Positions 61,700-64,000 of a DNA stretch of 64,000 bases are shown here, piece by piece (position 1 is the stretch's first letter; each line of letters starts with the position of its first letter). The stretch is from CAVRTJ01 sp964507185 (GTDB lineage Bacteria > Acidobacteriota > UBA4820 > DSQY01): NCBI GenBank assembly GCA_964507185.1, contig CAZDOY010000006.1, positions 40,789 to 104,788 on the forward strand, read 5' to 3'. The notes under the pieces were generated by a model that was not told the origin of the DNA, searched no databases, and saw only the letters and a list, made by a program, of their open reading frames with translations. A program made the position numbers and the translations under genes.

Positions 61700-63949
61700 A
61701 TGGCCATAAGAGATCAAGATGCACTCGATTACCATAGCGTAGGCCGTCCGGGCAAGACGGAGGTCGTACCGACCAAGCCGTGCCTGACGGCCAGGGATCT
61801 CTCCCTCGCTTACACCCCCGGAGTGGCGATCCCGTGCCTCGAAATCGAGAAGAACGCGGACGATGCCTACAAGTACACAAACAAGGGCAACCTGGTGGCC
61901 GTGGTCTCCAACGGAACCGCTGTTCTGGGACTGGGGGACATCGGCGCGCTCGGCGGGAAGCCCGTCATGGAAGGAAAGGGCGTCCTCTTCAAGCGGTTCG
62001 CCCACGTGGACGTCTTCGACATCGAGCTCAACACCCACGATCCCGACGAGATCATCAAGACCGTCCAATTGCTTGAACCGACCTTCGGCGGCATCAACCT
62101 CGAAGACATCAAGGCGCCGGAATGCTTCTACATCGAGGAAACGCTCAAGAAGACCATGAACATTCCTGTCTTCCACGACGACCAGCACGGAACCGCTATC
62201 ATCTCGGGAGCGGCCCTCCTGAACGCTCTCGAACTCGCCGGAAAAGACATCAAGAAAATCCGCGTCGTGGTATCGGGGGCCGGCGCGGCCGCCATTGCGT
62301 GTGCAAAGTTCTACGAGACCCTGGGGGTGCCGCGGGCCAATTTCCTCCTCGTGGACTCGAAGGGCGTGGTCTACAAGGGACGCCAGGCGGGCATGAACCC
62401 CTACAAGGAATACTTCGCCCAGGAGACGGAGCTGAGGACGCTGGCGGATGCCATGAAGGGCGCCGACGTCTTTCTCGGCTGCTCCGTAAAGGGGCTCGTG
62501 ACGCAGGACATGGTGCGCTCGATGGGCGATCACCCCATAGTCTTCGCCATGGCCAACCCGGATCCCGAAATCACCTTCGAAGATGCCAAGGCGGCCAGGC
62601 CCGACGTCATCATGGCCACCGGGAGGTCCGACTACCCGAACCAGGTCAACAACGTGCTGGGTTTCCCCTTCATCTTCCGCGGGGCGCTGGACGTCCGCGC
62701 GACGGCCATCAACGAGGAGATGAAGATGGCGGCCGCCCGGTCGCTCGCCGATCTGGCCAAGCAGCCTGTCCCTGAAAACGTCTGCGCGGCCTACGGCGGG
62801 CAGGCATTCGAGTTCGGCCCGGAGTACATCATTCCCAAGCCCTTCGACTCCCGCGTGCTCTACTGGGAGGCGCTGGCCGTGGCCAAGGCCGCGTGCGAGA
62901 CGGGCGTCGCCGGCAAGCCGATCGCGGACTGGGACGCCTATCGCGCGCGCCTGGAAGCCATGGTGAACAAGAGCGAAGAGGTCATGCGGACGATCAGGAC
63001 GACGGCGCGCCGCGAACAGAAGCGCGTGGTCTTCCCCGAAGGTGAAAACCCGAAAGTCATCGAAGCCTGCCGGATGTTCGTGGAAGAAAACCTCGGCCAG
63101 CCCATTCTTCTCGGAAATAGAGACGTCATCCAGTCCCGCGCGGAAAAGGCCGGCCTGGACCTGGCAAAGGTCGCCATCGTAGATCCGGAGACTTCGCCGG
63201 ACAACCCGGACTTCGCGAAGAAGCTGTACGAACTCAGGGCGAGGAAGGGCTACACGCCGCAGAAGGCGGAGCACCTGGTCAGGAAGGCCCTCCACCACGC
63301 CATCATGATGCTCAGAACGGGCAAGGCCGACGGCATGGTGGCGGGCGTGGAACGCTCCTACGTGGACACGATCCGCGTCGTCCTGCCGCTGGCCGAGCCG
63401 AAGCCCGGCGTGAGCAGGGCCGTCGGCATGCACGTGGTCCTGGTCCGCGACCGTGTGTTCATCTTCGCGGATACGACCATCAACGTGGATCCCGATACCG
63501 ACCAGCTCGTGGAGATCACGCTCCTTGCCACCGAGGTGGCCAGACACTTCAATCTCAATCCGCGCATCGCGATGCTCGCCTTCTCGAACTTCGGCGACAA
63601 CGACCACCCCAAGACCCGAAAGGTTCGCGAGGCGGTCTCCATCCTCCACAGGGACTATCCCGACCTCATGGTCGACGGCGAGATGCACGGCGACGTGGCG
63701 GTCCTGCCGGACCTCGCGCGACGCAACTACCCCCATTGCAAGATTCAGGGCGACGCGAACGTGCTCATCTGCCCCGATCTTCAGAGCGGAAACATCGCCT
63801 ACAAGCTCGTGGGCTACATCGATTCGAATGAGGTTATCGGACCTCTCCTCATCGGACTCAAGTACCCCATCAACGTGGTGTCTCTCAACTCGGACGTCCG
63901 CGATATCGTCAACATGGCGGCCCTCTCGTGCTATCAGGCAGGACACTGA
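61700..63949 (+). CDS. maeB: NADP-type malic enzyme fused to phosphotransacetylase-like domain (MaeB)
   Basis: The 749-residue protein has an N-terminal malic enzyme (about 1-425: SLAYTPGVAIPCLEI, FHDDQHGTA, NAD-binding VVSGAGAAAIAC). A C-terminal phosphate acetyltransferase-like domain follows (about 430-749: RVVFPEGENPKVIEA, GMVAGVERSY). MaeB oxidatively decarboxylates malate to pyruvate; the fused domain is regulatory, responding to acetyl-CoA. ATG 61700 has GGGAGGAACACG upstream. A longer open frame upstream to 61397 overlaps the previous gene and lacks a ribosome site. It would drain C4 acids from methylmalonyl-CoA metabolism to pyruvate. Confidence 0.95.
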   Translation: MAIRDQDALDYHSVGRPGKTEVVPTKPCLTARDLSLAYTPGVAIPCLEIEKNADDAYKYTNKGNLVAVVSNGTAVLGLGDIGALGGKPVMEGKGVLFKRFAHVDVFDIELNTHDPDEIIKTVQLLEPTFGGINLEDIKAPECFYIEETLKKTMNIPVFHDDQHGTAIISGAALLNALELAGKDIKKIRVVVSGAGAAAIACAKFYETLGVPRANFLLVDSKGVVYKGRQAGMNPYKEYFAQETELRTLADAMKGADVFLGCSVKGLVTQDMVRSMGDHPIVFAMANPDPEITFEDAKAARPDVIMATGRSDYPNQVNNVLGFPFIFRGALDVRATAINEEMKMAAARSLADLAKQPVPENVCAAYGGQAFEFGPEYIIPKPFDSRVLYWEALAVAKAACETGVAGKPIADWDAYRARLEAMVNKSEEVMRTIRTTARREQKRVVFPEGENPKVIEACRMFVEENLGQPILLGNRDVIQSRAEKAGLDLAKVAIVDPETSPDNPDFAKKLYELRARKGYTPQKAEHLVRKALHHAIMMLRTGKADGMVAGVERSYVDTIRVVLPLAEPKPGVSRAVGMHVVLVRDRVFIFADTTINVDPDTDQLVEITLLATEVARHFNLNPRIAMLAFSNFGDNDHPKTRKVREAVSILHRDYPDLMVDGEMHGDVAVLPDLARRNYPHCKIQGDANVLICPDLQSGNIAYKLVGYIDSNEVIGPLLIGLKYPINVVSLNSDVRDIVNMAALSCYQAGH

Positions 63950-63977
63950 GCAGGGCCGCGACGGGAAAAACCTGCAG

Positions 63978-63999
63978 GGGGCGGGCTTCGGCCCGCCCC
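63978..63999 (+). terminator. GC-rich TTCG-loop hairpin after maeB (window edge)
   Basis: A 9-bp stem GGGGCGGGC/GCCCGCCCC closes a TTCG tetraloop 29 bp after the maeB stop. The expected T-run would lie beyond base 64000, so it cannot be confirmed. Confidence 0.6.
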
Positions 64000-64000
64000 T

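Noticed and set aside
61574..63946. 790-codon open frame on the minus strand antisense to maeB
   Set aside because: It mirrors the real malic enzyme gene in a GC-rich genome; its protein has no family motifs and no ribosome site.

Overview
The window is 64 kb of GC-rich, gene-dense bacterial chromosome. It most resembles a member of the Desulfobacterota (former Deltaproteobacteria), probably an anaerobe, and probably a metagenome-assembled or draft genome. The basis is indirect: a SelW-type selenoprotein read through an in-frame UGA, a c-type-heme sensor kinase paired with a sigma-54 activator, a DVU0298-like HEAT protein, a CoA-transferase, an acyl-CoA dehydrogenase and methylmalonyl-CoA helper genes. 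I see no rRNA, tRNA, CRISPR array, insertion sequence or prophage. Three 100-N scaffold gaps occur. Two of them (52474-52573 and 55179-55278) are flanked by exactly identical 55-base sequences and are almost certainly assembly artefacts; collapsing them restores two intact genes. The gap at 19897-19996 is a genuine loss of sequence inside a TetR gene.

Layout. 1-2839 (+): the end of an alanine-dehydrogenase-like gene, a CoA-transferase, a SelW-like selenoprotein with a bSECIS-like hairpin, and an RsbRD-N-domain protein. 2969-11118: CstA (-), then a secreted two-lobed retropepsin-like protein with helical repeats, a membrane Ser/Thr kinase, and a two-gene ABC exporter (+). 11209-13128: an Nramp transporter fused to a universal-stress domain. 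13211-19278 (-): an orphan periplasmic binding protein, an archaemetzincin, a sigma-54 response regulator, a di-heme-type sensor kinase and a membrane GcvH-like protein preceded by a good sigma-54 promoter. 19681-27606 (+): a complete drug-exporter operon laid out like E. coli cecR-ybhGFSR, with two separate ATPases and its own TolC, ending in a HEAT-like gene. 27640-34904 (-): prkA-yhbH-spoVR followed by a membrane protein and a ClC channel. The membrane protein carries the same extracytoplasmic C-terminal domain as the Ser/Thr kinase 22 kb away.

35044-43132: GreA-type factor, secreted protein, OmpA-family porin, free-methionine-R-sulfoxide reductase, and two translationally coupled transglutaminase-like proteins, the first of which lacks the catalytic cysteine. 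43284-48558 (-): an AmpG/PAT-type permease, a KamA-family radical SAM enzyme, a methyltransferase with a zinc-ribbon tail and a REC-PilZ protein. 48559-51684: a YheT-like hydrolase gene with two copies of the same tandem-dyad operator-like element on its two sides. The second copy precedes a three-gene cluster (unknown 100-aa protein, GIY-YIG nuclease domain, two-TM SLATT-like protein). This cluster is the best candidate here for an undescribed small system. 51890-55454: a secreted cysteine-rich protein and a NarL-type two-component pair.

55579-63949 (+) is central metabolism: YchF, a hotdog thioesterase, a membrane zinc peptidase, acyl-CoA dehydrogenase, MeaB, methylmalonyl-CoA epimerase, two small unknown proteins, and a malic enzyme fused to a phosphotransacetylase domain, with a terminator hairpin at the window edge. 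Together they point to acyl-CoA/propionyl-CoA metabolism feeding C4 acids and pyruvate.
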